Below the pieces are notes generated by a model. It searched no databases. It was not told where the DNA came from and saw only the letters and a list, made by a program, of their open reading frames with translations. A program made the translations under genes and the position numbers. Shown piece after piece: positions 1 to 7,556 of a DNA stretch of 22,317 bases. Every line of letters begins with the position of its first letter. The stretch's first letter is position 1. Source of the stretch: Thecamonas trahens ATCC 50062 (Eukaryota; Apusozoa; Apusomonadida; Apusomonadidae); the NCBI RefSeq assembly GCF_000142905.1, contig NW_013657605.1, positions 28,778-51,094 of the forward strand, written 5' to 3'.

Positions 1-192
1 TACTCCTGTGTCTCGGGGGAGCCACGCCAAGTGGGGGAAAAAAAAGAGGATTTTTCCCCCATACAAAGAGAGAGGGTGGAGAGCCTCGTATATAGACCCC
101 CCCAGCTCCCGCAACGACACATTATTGAGGGATATGTTGTATGAGAAGATTTTCCTCCCATTCCGGATAATGAGTGGTGTTTCTTTTGGCCA

Positions 193-230
<38 letters not shown>

Positions 231-256
231 ATGACCAGGGGGTTGGGGTTGTGGCC
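1..256. other. 5' flank of the first gene, with possible TATA box and G31 tract
   Basis: This stretch is richer in A and T than the coding DNA that follows and no convincing gene is seen in it. A TATATA hexamer lies at 89-94, about 165 bases before the candidate ATG at 257; it could be a TATA box but may be chance. An uninterrupted run of 31 G lies at 199-229, immediately before an out-of-frame ATG at 231. An open frame from base 8 crosses the region, but it translates the G run as polyglycine and has no domain-like sequence, so I do not call it a gene. Confidence 0.4.
199..229. repeat. G31 homopolymer tract
   Basis: Thirty-one consecutive G residues, with no interruption, lie just upstream of the first gene. 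Such a run can form G-quadruplex DNA or RNA and is prone to length change by slippage. It may also be a place where read length is unreliable. It is the longest single-base run in the window. Confidence 0.95.
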
Positions 257-2479
257 ATGGCCGTGGCGTGGCGGTCGTGCCCTGGTCGCATCGGTGAGAT
301 CGTGTGGGTGCAGGCTGCGGTCGCATCGCTCGGAGTGGGCATAGCCAATCCGTCGTTGGACCGCGCTGTGTGGGGATGGCCTTCACTCGCGGGCACGGCC
401 TGCCTGCTGCTCATTGTCCTCACTCATCCAACATCCAACATCACATACATGCACAGTGACGAACACCACGTCGTCGCAGCTCACTGTCACAGCTCTCCGC
501 ATCTCGGACGTCTCATCGCCGCTTGGCGCCTCGCTGGCTAGAACTGGTGCTGGCTCGCTGCTTGGCGCCTCGCTGGCCTCGGCCTCCTCGCTGGCCTCGG
601 TAAGTTCGACTGGCGACGCGTCGCCGTTCTTTGTTCTCGTCGCTGCGCCGGGCTTGCCGCACATCCTGGCGCCCGGCGAGGCTGTCGATGTGGCGGTGGC
701 ATTTACCCCGCATCTGCCTGGCCCGTATCATGCCCTGTTGACGGTCCAGCCTACTGCTGGCTCGCCGGTCATGCGCATCGCCCTGGTTGGCTCGTGCCAC
801 ATCACAACCTCGCCCTCGGCGGGCCGCACGGCCTCGACTTCGCCCGCGGCAATGCCGTCCGGCGTTCACTCGTCGTCGTTTGAGGCTCTGTGGCACGTCC
901 ACCGGTCGTCGATCGCAAGCCGCCCCCGCGCTCCGTCGAGCTCTGTCTCACCGTCGGGCAGGTATCCGCGCCCGCTCCACCCGGCGTCGCTCGTCGGCTC
1001 CACGGCCTACAACTCGACCACCGCCTCGGGTTTGCCGCCGCGCACCACAGCCCGGGCCTCGCCGCACTCGCCTAGCACCCGCCGTGTCAACACCAGCATT
1101 GCGTCGACGACGTCGTCGTTCGGCAACCGCTCGTCCACCCGCGAGCTCGAGAACCGCATCGCTCACCTGGAGAACGTCATGGAGTCGCTCTTTGCCTCGT
1201 CCGCTGTGTGGAACACCACTGCGCCAAGCATCTCCCGCTCGTCCATCGCGTACCCGAGCCTTCCACCAGCTCCGCCACCGGCTGTTGGGAGCATTCACTA
1301 CGCGCCGCCACCGGCAGCATCTATGTCGCCGCTGTGCGTGTCGCCGCCACTCTCGCCCACTCGGTCTCTTTCGCGGTCGCGGTCGCACTCTCACTCGCGC
1401 TCGCCGATGCGCTCACCGCCCAAGCCGACGTTCCACTCGCCAGCGCGCGCATCACCCCCGCCGCACGCGGTTGCCACTCCGCTCTCGACTGGCAAGAGGT
1501 CGGTCCGCTGGGCTGAGCCGCTGGAGCAAAAGCCGGAGCCGTCACCACACCTTGTGGCGCCGCCGTCGCCGATGCGGTTCTCGCAGTTTGCCCCACGCAA
1601 CTCGCCGCTCAACCTCGAGTCCGGCTATCTTCGCCCGGCCTCGCCGTCGCCGTTCTACTCGGTGACGCCGTCTGCGAGCCCGGGCTCACCAGCACGCGCT
1701 CCGCATGCCTCATTTGCCCACACTTCCAACGGCTCGTCAGCTGCGTCCTTCATCGCCGCGCCGCCTGCGCCGAGCTCAACTCACGCCGCCGCGCTCCTCG
1801 AGCCGCTGACGTCGACCGCTCGCATCGAAGCCGACCTCACCGCGCCTGGCCTGCCGCTCGCGCCGCCGACGCCCGCCACCCCTATGGTCTCGCCTCACCG
1901 GGTCAAGTCGATCTCTATCGAGGATCTTGAGTTCTCGGAGCGGAAACGAAAGCAGCTGCTCGAGGCCGAGTCGAACGCCGCTGCCATGTGGGAGTCGCTC
2001 GCCGCTGCGCCCAACACCGGCTTTGGTCTCTCCCCCTTCCCCTCGCCCTACCTCGGCGGCGGCGGCGGCTTGGGCATGCCCATGACACCACTCTCGCCGG
2101 CAGGTCGGGCCTGGCATGCTCAAACCCCGCTCTCGGCCCGCAAGCCTTCGATCCAACTCCATACCCGAACTCCCTCGCCCGACTCGCGGCGCTCACTGCT
2201 GAGCTCGCGCTCGTCCCCGAGCTCACCGTCCCGGCCCACCCCGGAGCCGCCGGCCATCACCATCACGCCAGGTTCTATCGCCAACCCGCCGCCTAGCTTT
2301 TCGCCCTCCACGTCGCCCGACCGGCCGCCCACCCCCCGCGCAACGCTCTCACAGACTCGATCGACCACCAGGCCAAGATCGAGCGCATCAAGCGCAAGCG
2401 CGCCTCGGTCCTGCAAGCCAAGGCCCGCCCGATGTCGTCGTCTTCGTCATTGTCATCGCAGGCTAATCGCCACCACTAA
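257..2479 (+). CDS. Ser/Pro-rich protein with N-terminal ASH-like domain (spliced)
   Basis: Proposed exons are 257-293, 457-2271 and 2355-2479. The start of exon 2 encodes a probable ASH/MSP-type beta sandwich: VTNTTSSQLTVTALRISD, then after a Ser/Ala-rich insert FFVLVAAPGLPHILAPG, VDVAVAFTPHLPG and a closing IALVGSC. ASH domains are typical of centrosomal and ciliary proteins, so a cytoskeletal role is possible but inferred. The rest is mostly disordered Ser/Pro sequence, with one short coiled-coil segment (ELENRIAHLENVMESLF, near 1141-1195) and an RSRSHSHSRS patch near 1370-1400. The last exon encodes a basic helix, QAKIERIKRKRASVLQAKA, ending at TAA 2477-2479. The middle of the gene is secure. 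The 5' end is weak: exon 2's frame has no ATG before 771, which would cut the domain, so an upstream exon is needed; ATG 257 with donor GTGAG at 294 and acceptor CAG ending 456 is the best candidate. The next gene begins 41 bases on. Confidence 0.75.
294..456 (+). other. Candidate intron 1 of the ASH-like gene (163 nt)
   Basis: The donor reads ATCG|GTGAGA and the acceptor ATGCACAG|TGACG. Splicing after the first codon position gives G+TG (Val) and leads straight into the ASH-like strand TNTTSSQLTV. The upstream ATG at 257 is in a good initiation context (gtggccATGgcc). The exon would encode only 12 residues before the junction codon, so this is a plausible model rather than a proven one; a further upstream exon outside the window is possible. 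Confidence 0.4.
2272..2354 (+). other. Intron 2 of the ASH-like gene (83 nt)
   Basis: The donor is CCAG|GTTCTA and the acceptor CTCTCACAG|ACTCG. Left unspliced, the reading frame after 2355 has poor third-position GC and a nonsense-like tail. Splicing gives G+AC (Asp) and enters the other frame, where nearly every codon from 2356 to 2440 ends in G or C (for example AAG ATC GAG CGC ATC AAG CGC AAG CGC). The frame switch is therefore well supported; the exact donor is less so, since CAG|GTCGGG at 2104 is also in phase. Confidence 0.72.
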
Positions 2480-2520
2480 CTGATCTCTGTCGTTGTATTC
2501 TGTGCTCAGCTCATCAAACC

Positions 2521-3681
2521 ATGCCAGCCGATGCAGGTAGCCCCCCCCCCCCCCCTCCCCCCCCCCCTGGGAGGGGAGGGGGTGACGAGCAAAGTTACAA
2601 CGAAGCGAATGCGCGCCAAAATGTTGTTGTTTCCAGCCACATGCTCGTTTGTTTACATATATGTTTGTTCGTTCGTTCGTTCAACGGTGGTGCAAGACCA
2701 GCGACAACGCCGCCGCCCGCCGCCACCCTTGTCGACAAGCACTGCACGACTCTGGGTGAGAGGAAGAAGACGATGATGTTTGCTGCGCGTAGTGTGTGGC
2801 ACGAGAGCGAGCATGTGGGCAACAACGAGAACATCGAGCCGGCTGACCATCGTCACATGGTGATGAAGATGATGGCCAAGTCGCCGCACGCGGCCAACAA
2901 CATGCCGACAACGACAAAGCCGTCAAAGTCATCAAAGTCACCCACTCGCTCAGGCCTACCCCCTGCTGCTGCTACCGCTACTACTACTACTACTACTACT
3001 ACTGCTGCTGCTGCTGTTGCTGCTGCTGGGCCTCGTCGCCTGGCTGCCCATGGCTCTGCGCCTCATCGCTCGACGCCTGTTTTGGCGCCAAAGTCGCAGA
3101 CGTTCAAGCGCTCACCGTCGGCAGGTACTGCTACTGGCGCACGCCGTACGGGGCCTTTTGGTCGGCTCAACAACTACAGCGGCGGAAGCAATAGCCCGCC
3201 GACGGTTTACGATGACGCGATGGGAGGACGCCATGGCGATGATGATGCTCTGCGCCAGATCTCAGCTGGTGACGATCCTCCACGCGCTAATGAGGCTGAG
3301 CTCCCCCTGGAGCTCCTGTTTCAGCTGGCCGACAAGGAGAACGTCGATCCAGAGACAGGCGTGCTGCAGGTGCCGAATCCTGCCGTGCTTGGAAGCTATG
3401 CCCTGCGCCGGCCGTTGCGGGAGCTGCCCATCGAGGCGAGCAAGGCGAGCAGGAGCGAGGGTGAGGCGGAAGCCGAGGTCGGCGTCGAGAACAGGTCTGT
3501 GCCGGCAGGTGCTGCCCGGCGCGCTGGAAAGGAGAGCAAGCGGAAGAGTAAGCGGAGGCACAAGCTGGGCTACAACCGGGTCCGCGGCGGTGAGCCGGTG
3601 GCGCATCGCGGGCCGTCAGCCTTTGCTCGCTTGGATCGCAACGAGGGCATGCACGCCCAGCGGGCCATCAAGCTCCGGTAG
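2521..3681 (+). CDS. Basic disordered protein with KEN box and D-box (candidate APC/C substrate)
   Basis: No globular domain is recognised. The C-terminal half holds DKENVDPETG, with the KEN box at 3334-3342 in the favoured KENxxP form, and 24 residues later RRPLREL (3406-3426), which fits the D-box pattern RxxLxxL. Both are degrons read by the anaphase-promoting complex. A related NNENIEP occurs near the N-terminus (2821-2841). The protein also has a Thr/Ala tract from a trinucleotide repeat and a basic stretch KESKRKSKRRHK (about 3532-3564) that could be a nuclear signal. This set of features is seen in small cell-cycle regulators such as securin-type proteins, but no such family is established here. 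The start is uncertain: ATG 2521 is in good context, yet 2537-2701 looks like an intron (spliced product 331 residues); ATG 2773 is an alternative. The gene converges on the carrier gene. Confidence 0.72.
   Translation: MPADAGSPPPPPPPPPGRGGGDEQSYNEANARQNVVVSSHMLVCLHICLFVRSFNGGARPATTPPPAATLVDKHCTTLGERKKTMMFAARSVWHESEHVGNNENIEPADHRHMVMKMMAKSPHAANNMPTTTKPSKSSKSPTRSGLPPAAATATTTTTTTTAAAAVAAAGPRRLAAHGSAPHRSTPVLAPKSQTFKRSPSAGTATGARRTGPFGRLNNYSGGSNSPPTVYDDAMGGRHGDDDALRQISAGDDPPRANEAELPLELLFQLADKENVDPETGVLQVPNPAVLGSYALRRPLRELPIEASKASRSEGEAEAEVGVENRSVPAGAARRAGKESKRKSKRRHKLGYNRVRGGEPVAHRGPSAFARLDRNEGMHAQRAIKLR
2541..2582. repeat. C15-T-C11 tract facing a G-rich run
   Basis: Fifteen C, one T and eleven C (2541-2567) are followed by TGGGAGGGGAGGGGG. 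The C and G runs can pair as a hairpin, and the C-rich strand could form an i-motif. It sits just after the start codon of the KEN-box gene, probably inside its first intron. Confidence 0.85.
2667..2682. repeat. (GTTC)4 microsatellite
   Basis: Four tandem GTTC units lie in an AT-rich patch that begins with TTTGTTTACATATATGTTTG. Location in the probable first intron of the KEN-box gene explains the lack of coding character. Confidence 0.85.
2963..3028. repeat. CTG/CTA trinucleotide repeat
   Basis: A run of CTG, CTA and related triplets within the KEN-box gene. In frame it encodes Ala, then a Thr tract (ACT repeated eight times) and another Ala-rich block. Pure triplet periodicity keeps the frame open, so the tract length can vary without breaking the protein. 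Confidence 0.9.
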
Positions 3682-3823
3682 GCCAGGCGCAGCGCGGACG
3701 CGACTGCGCGGCGCTGATGCCGGGCCGCGAACGATAACTGATGTAAACATGTAGCCATGACGGAGGGGCTCGTGCGTGCGCGGGTGTGTCTCACGTGGTC
3801 GAAACAGGACAGCTCAGCAGAGC
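3682..3823. other. Short convergent 3' spacer
   Basis: The 142 bases between the stop codons of two convergent genes must hold both 3' ends. TGTAAACATGTA at 3741-3752 is close to its own reverse complement and contains TGTAA, a poly(A) signal in some protists, but no AATAAA is seen. I give no specific terminator call. Confidence 0.3.
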
Positions 3824-4804
3824 TCACGACTCTTCATTGGACTCGTCCTGGATCATGAGCTTGAGGGCAAGCTCGTAGATGAAGAACGTGACGGCGTTGG
3901 CCGGAAAGGCGCGAATGATGCAGGCCGACATGCCGCGGAAGAAGACGGCGTGGCCTTCGGCAGCGTACAGTGAGCGGGCGGTGGCGAGCATCGACGGCGG
4001 GTTGACCATACCCGGGTCGCGGGCCTGGACCTTGGTCTTGATCACATCGATCGGGTAGGTCGAGACCCAAGCCAGCGTGCCGCCAATGCCACCGGAAAGC
4101 AAGGTCGCCGTGGCCACGGCGGTGGCCGACAGCTCGTCGGCGGAGAGCTCGTCGGGCAACAGTAGCCGCTTCACGAGCTCGTACGACGAAAAGTAGAGGG
4201 CATACGACGGGATTTCGCGGACAAACGACGGGACCAGGCCCTGCATGATTGCCAGCGGGCCGCCAACACGCACAATGTGCCGGATGGTCGCAATGTTGCC
4301 ACGGTACTCGGCGGTCTTGCGCTTGGCGCTCTGGTTCTGCAGCTGGATCTTGATGAGGTCGATGGGCGAGGTGATCATCGAGCACGCTAGCCCGGCACCG
4401 GCGCCGGCCAGCGCCACCGCCCCGATTGTCAGCTGCTGGTCTGCGTTGGCATCACCGCGCTCTGCAACGTCCGCAGCCTCGGTCCCACCTCCCGGCAGGA
4501 GTGCCGCCAGCGCGCCGTCGGGCTCCATGATGGCTCTTGTCAGATAGCCGTACGTCACAAACAGCACGGCATTGACCGGCGCACACCCGAGCGCCGGCGA
4601 GAGCATGCCTTTGTACAGTGCGGCCACGCCCTCTTTGCGCATCGTTGCTTGGAACGCATCCAGCAACCCAGTGTACGTCCCGGCCGGCCGCGCCTGCATC
4701 CGCACCTTGACCGTGTCCAGCGGCTGGCCTGCGACCACGCCCGATACTCCACCCAGCACTCCGGCCAGAAAGTCCTTGATCGGATCGGACTCGACGGCAG
4801 CCAT
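3824..4804 (-). CDS. Mitochondrial carrier family (SLC25) transporter
   Basis: A complete 326-residue carrier of the mitochondrial inner membrane, the usual family length. All three repeats carry the PxDxxK signature: PLDTVK (28-33), PIDLIK (147-152) and PIDVIK (251-256). Contact-point sequences VREIPSYALYF (195-205) and RAFPANAVTFFIYE (298-311) match the branch that moves carnitine/acylcarnitine, ornithine and other basic amino acids (SLC25A20/A15/A29 group). The substrate is inferred at subfamily level only. The linker between helices 2 and 3 is long and Ala/Gly/Asp-rich (about residues 94-124). No cleavable presequence is seen, as is normal. ATG 4802-4804 follows CAAG and begins MAAVESDPIKDFLAG, which runs straight into helix 1. 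The gene reads away from the 1.2 kb spacer. Confidence 0.95.
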   Translation of the reverse strand: MAAVESDPIKDFLAGVLGGVSGVVAGQPLDTVKVRMQARPAGTYTGLLDAFQATMRKEGVAALYKGMLSPALGCAPVNAVLFVTYGYLTRAIMEPDGALAALLPGGGTEAADVAERGDANADQQLTIGAVALAGAGAGLACSMITSPIDLIKIQLQNQSAKRKTAEYRGNIATIRHIVRVGGPLAIMQGLVPSFVREIPSYALYFSSYELVKRLLLPDELSADELSATAVATATLLSGGIGGTLAWVSTYPIDVIKTKVQARDPGMVNPPSMLATARSLYAAEGHAVFFRGMSACIIRAFPANAVTFFIYELALKLMIQDESNEES

Positions 4805-6026
4805 CTTGCTCTACTTGGCGAACCGTGACGGGGGGAATATCAGATCAGATAGCCTGTCCAGTTGTCGGTACAGCGATGACGCAATCTCCGCGTGGCAGCA
4901 GCGGTCACTACAAGCAGAGGACGACGACGACAAAGAGCGAGTCAAGTACTTTGATCAAAGCGCTGGTGGCGTAGCCAAAGTTCTTAGCTACACGACAGTA
5001 CCTCGCACGCGAAGCAGCGACCAATGTGCTCGGCTGTGCAGACTGTTTCTTCCTCTGCACGTTTTGCTCGCAAAATGCCGGTCGTGTTGCTCGTTCGAGT
5101 CGGCGGTCGGTCGAGTCAGCCAAGAGGCGCGCAAGCGACGAGAGCCAGTGAGAGCGACTCAGGTGAGCAATGCGGAGAAGGTAAGCAAGCACACCCAAGT
5201 TTGATGTGCTTCGTCTGTAGAAGAGGTCCTACTTGAGCCGCAAGCAAGTTCTGGTCAGAGTGCGTCAAGTGGACGTCTCAGACGACGTCGCCAACTACCT
5301 CTCCCTCTCGCCACCTAGGCCAGCTCAACGCGTGGCAGGGCGCGACCCGACGGCGAATTTGGCTCATGCGATAATTTTTTTTTGTCAAGCAGTTATTTTT
5401 TGGGGGCAGCCCCCCCCCCGCACCCGGCGCCAACCGCGCCTCCCGTCCCTCGAGCAGTATTCCTCACCATACACATGAGCTCGCGAACAGGGTGGTCCCC
5501 TGGTGCAGGTTGCGGCGGGGAGGAGGGGTCCCGTTGAATGCCACGGCGACGTTTTTGAGCATAGGTCGTTCGGCTTGATATCGCGTATGCGGGCCGAAAT
5601 AGACAAGGCAAAGGGCTCGAGTCGATCACAGGAGGTAGCCAGTGTGTGTATGCTTAGCCCTCGGGTTCACGGTGATATTGCAAGACGTTCGCCTGGGCCA
5701 GCTCTTGCCGTGGCGCCGGCTTCCATTTGTGAGTCGATGGCTGCCACGCAAGCTTCCATTCTTCCCCTCAGCGCCCCGGGTGCACTTTCTAACCTCTATC
5801 TCGGCCGCATCCATCCCCTCTCCCCGACAACGTGTGCCCCCCCCTTGCTTCCGTACCACGGCCTCAACTCCCACGGCGTTGTCTGCCTCTGACTGATGTA
5901 GATCGAGCGCATGCCGTCGATTTGAAGCGGCGAAAAGGGGCTCTCTGCAGGCAGGCCAGAGGGCATTCCTTCTTTTCCTTCATGGCAGCAACAAAACCAT
6001 GACGATTTCTCTGCGGCGTCCATACG
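4805..6026. other. 1.2 kb divergent intergenic region
   Basis: The spacer between the carrier gene and the SPFH gene must hold both promoters. Open frames here (for example 4908-5198 on minus and 5503-5892 on plus) are short, low in third-position GC bias and have no recognisable domain. Visible features are a perfect 12-base palindrome CTTTGATCAAAG at 4949-4960, T-runs near 5377-5401, a GGGGG-cag-CCCCC hairpin at 5402-5414 continuing into a C run to 5419, and a pyrimidine-rich TTCCTTCTTTTCCTTC ending before CAG near 5985. No tRNA or other RNA gene was found by eye. Confidence 0.6.
4949..4960. promoter_or_regulatory. Palindrome CTTTGATCAAAG
   Basis: A perfect 12-base palindrome about 145 bases upstream of the carrier start codon. 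Each half reads CTTTGATC, which resembles the site of HMG-box factors of the TCF/LEF type. Chance occurrence is possible and no second copy was seen. Confidence 0.25.
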
Positions 6027-7556
6027 ATGAACAAAGGCCACAATCAACCATTCCAAGGGCAAGAATTGATGACCATGAAAGCGCGTGCCAACTATCAACG
6101 CAACCGATCGCACGGACAGTATGTATCGAACCCGGTTCTGCAGCAGCAGGACATCCTCCAGGTCCAGGAGAACATCTTTGCGCAACCGCCAGTTGCGCCG
6201 CATGCGTTTGCGCCGCCTGGAGCTGTTGCGCCGCCAACGGCGACGTATGGACGTGGCGGCGACTCGGTGACGCCTATGGATCCGCAAAACTCGCTGCCGG
6301 CGACGTGGGGCCGGGAAGATGTGTGGTGCTCTCATCGGACTATCGAGGACGGCTCACGGGTGCTTGCGCGGTCAAACCGGACTGGTGAGGCGCGGTTCGT
6401 GGACGGGCCTGCGCGGCCGTTCCTCTACCGATCGACGATTGTGTACGTGCGGCAGTACACGGCGTCGACGACGACGTATCTTGTGGTTTCGTACCGGTCC
6501 GGCGAGATCAAGCACATCATGGGCCCAACGCAGCTGTGGTTTGATCCACTGACCATGTCGTCGGTCAAGGTTATGCCGGTCGTCCGGCTCAACTCGAACG
6601 AGGCGCTGGTCATGTTCTCGTCGCCCGACGGCGAGGACGGCGCGGGTGAGGACGTGCAGCGGCGGATTATCTACGGACCAACGGCAATGATGCCAGCACA
6701 CAACGAGTGGATCGAGACGTTCTCGTGGGGCGGCGAGGGCGGAGCAACGTTCTCGCGCCTCCGGCTGGTTCCTGAAGAGTTCTCAGTGGAGATCGAGAAC
6801 GCGCGGACTACCGATGATGCGACGCTCAAGCTCAACTTTGCGCTTGTCTTCCGGCTTGTTGACATCGAACGGATGTGCGACGAGACGGCGGATCCAGTTG
6901 CGGACGTGACATCGGCCATTGCGGCCGACGTCCTTGCCTTTGTCTCCAAGATGAGCTTTGAGGAGTTCAAGGCCTTTACTGAGAACCTCAACAACACTGA
7001 CTCGTTCCCGAACCTTGTGCGGCGGGCCGAGGCCTCGGGCTTCCAGATCATGAACATTGCGTTCCGCGGGTACTCGGGAACCTCGACCATGCAGGGTCTG
7101 CAGGAGCGCGGCTTTGAACGGCGGAAGCAGCTTGAGCTCGAGACCGAGACCGAGTCGCAGAAGCAGGAACTGCTGGCCTTCAAGCAGCGGGCCGAGCTCG
7201 AGCGGTCCAACGAGCGCCGCGAGATGGAGCTTGCTGAGAAAAACCATGTGATGGAGCTCGCGATCCTGGAGCAGGAGAAGCAGGCCAAGATCAAGGCTAC
7301 TGCGGCGCGCATCGAGCTCGAGGCGCGCCAGGCGGAAATGGCGGCCGAGGAGGAGCACGCCCGCAACATGCTTGCGCTTCGGACCGACTACCTCCGGACG
7401 CTTGCCTCGGATCTCAGCGTCGATCTCACAAAGGTTCTTGTGGCACAGGCTGCCATCTCGCCGGACTCATTCATCAAGGTCGACCTCGGCGACAACCCCG
7501 AGGGCACCGTCCACTTGCACGCATCGCCGACGCCATCGTCACAAACGCGGCGGTGA
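6027..7556 (+). CDS. SPFH/Band 7 domain protein with coiled coil, major-vault-protein-like
   Basis: A 509-residue protein. Residues 1-95 are a Gln/Pro-rich, probably flexible leader. Residues about 115-240 look like beta repeats: YRSGEIKHIMGPTQLWFDP and RRIIYGPTAMMPAHNEW both fit the GPxxxxPxxE pattern of major vault protein (MVP) repeats. Residues about 245-340 form an SPFH/Band 7 domain (ARTTDDATLKLNFALVFRLVD, then SAIAADVLAFVSKMSFEEF and a small-residue/aromatic FRGYSG turn). Residues about 345-450 are an uninterrupted Glu/Lys/Arg/Ala coiled coil. Such proteins assemble into large rings or membrane scaffolds; there is no transmembrane helix. ATG 6027 has A at -3; another ATG at 5999, out of frame, would precede it if the message starts further up, and ATG 6069 or 6075 are later alternatives. 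The stop codon touches that of the convergent C2 gene. Confidence 0.88.
   Translation: MNKGHNQPFQGQELMTMKARANYQRNRSHGQYVSNPVLQQQDILQVQENIFAQPPVAPHAFAPPGAVAPPTATYGRGGDSVTPMDPQNSLPATWGREDVWCSHRTIEDGSRVLARSNRTGEARFVDGPARPFLYRSTIVYVRQYTASTTTYLVVSYRSGEIKHIMGPTQLWFDPLTMSSVKVMPVVRLNSNEALVMFSSPDGEDGAGEDVQRRIIYGPTAMMPAHNEWIETFSWGGEGGATFSRLRLVPEEFSVEIENARTTDDATLKLNFALVFRLVDIERMCDETADPVADVTSAIAADVLAFVSKMSFEEFKAFTENLNNTDSFPNLVRRAEASGFQIMNIAFRGYSGTSTMQGLQERGFERRKQLELETETESQKQELLAFKQRAELERSNERREMELAEKNHVMELAILEQEKQAKIKATAARIELEARQAEMAAEEEHARNMLALRTDYLRTLASDLSVDLTKVLVAQAAISPDSFIKVDLGDNPEGTVHLHASPTPSSQTRR

Larger units (their letters stand above)
2537..2701 (+). other. Candidate intron 1 of the KEN-box gene (165 nt)
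   Basis: Unspliced, this region would encode polyproline followed by an AT-rich hydrophobic stretch (VVVSSHMLVCLHICLFVRSF) unlike the rest of the protein. The donor CAG|GTAGCC at 2537 and an acceptor GACCAG ending at 2701 remove exactly this unusual part and keep the frame (G+CG, Ala). Inside are C15, C11, a facing G-rich run and four GTTC units. The acceptor lacks an adjacent pyrimidine tract, so the 3' boundary is tentative. Confidence 0.45.

Noticed and set aside
414-416. TTG or GTG as start codons (414, 9614, 11647, 12021, 17939)
   Set aside because: The genome is eukaryotic, so non-ATG starts are unlikely. In each case a later ATG or an upstream exon gives a better protein start.
600-605. 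GTAAGT donor-like site in the ASH-like region
   Set aside because: Splicing here would remove the FFVLVAAPGLPHILAPG segment, which fits the domain; no convincing in-phase acceptor was seen.
787-1665. Arg-rich 292-residue frame inside the first gene
   Set aside because: It is the shifted reading of Ser/Pro codons; third-position GC bias supports the frame of the ASH-like protein.
2272-2509. A longer intron joining the first and second genes
   Set aside because: It is phase-compatible but would skip 2355-2479, whose codon pattern is clearly coding and ends in its own stop.
5093-5101. GTTCGAGTC, resembling a tRNA T-loop
   Set aside because: The flanking bases do not form the five-pair T stem, and no acceptor or anticodon arm is found nearby.
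4908-5198. Minus-strand 96-residue frame in the divergent spacer
   Set aside because: It has weak codon bias, no recognisable domain, and lies where promoters are expected.
5999-6388. Out-of-frame ATG and frame starting at 5999
   Set aside because: Beyond the first codons it reads through the SPFH gene in the wrong frame with Cys/Ala/Arg-rich sequence. It could matter only as an upstream start codon.
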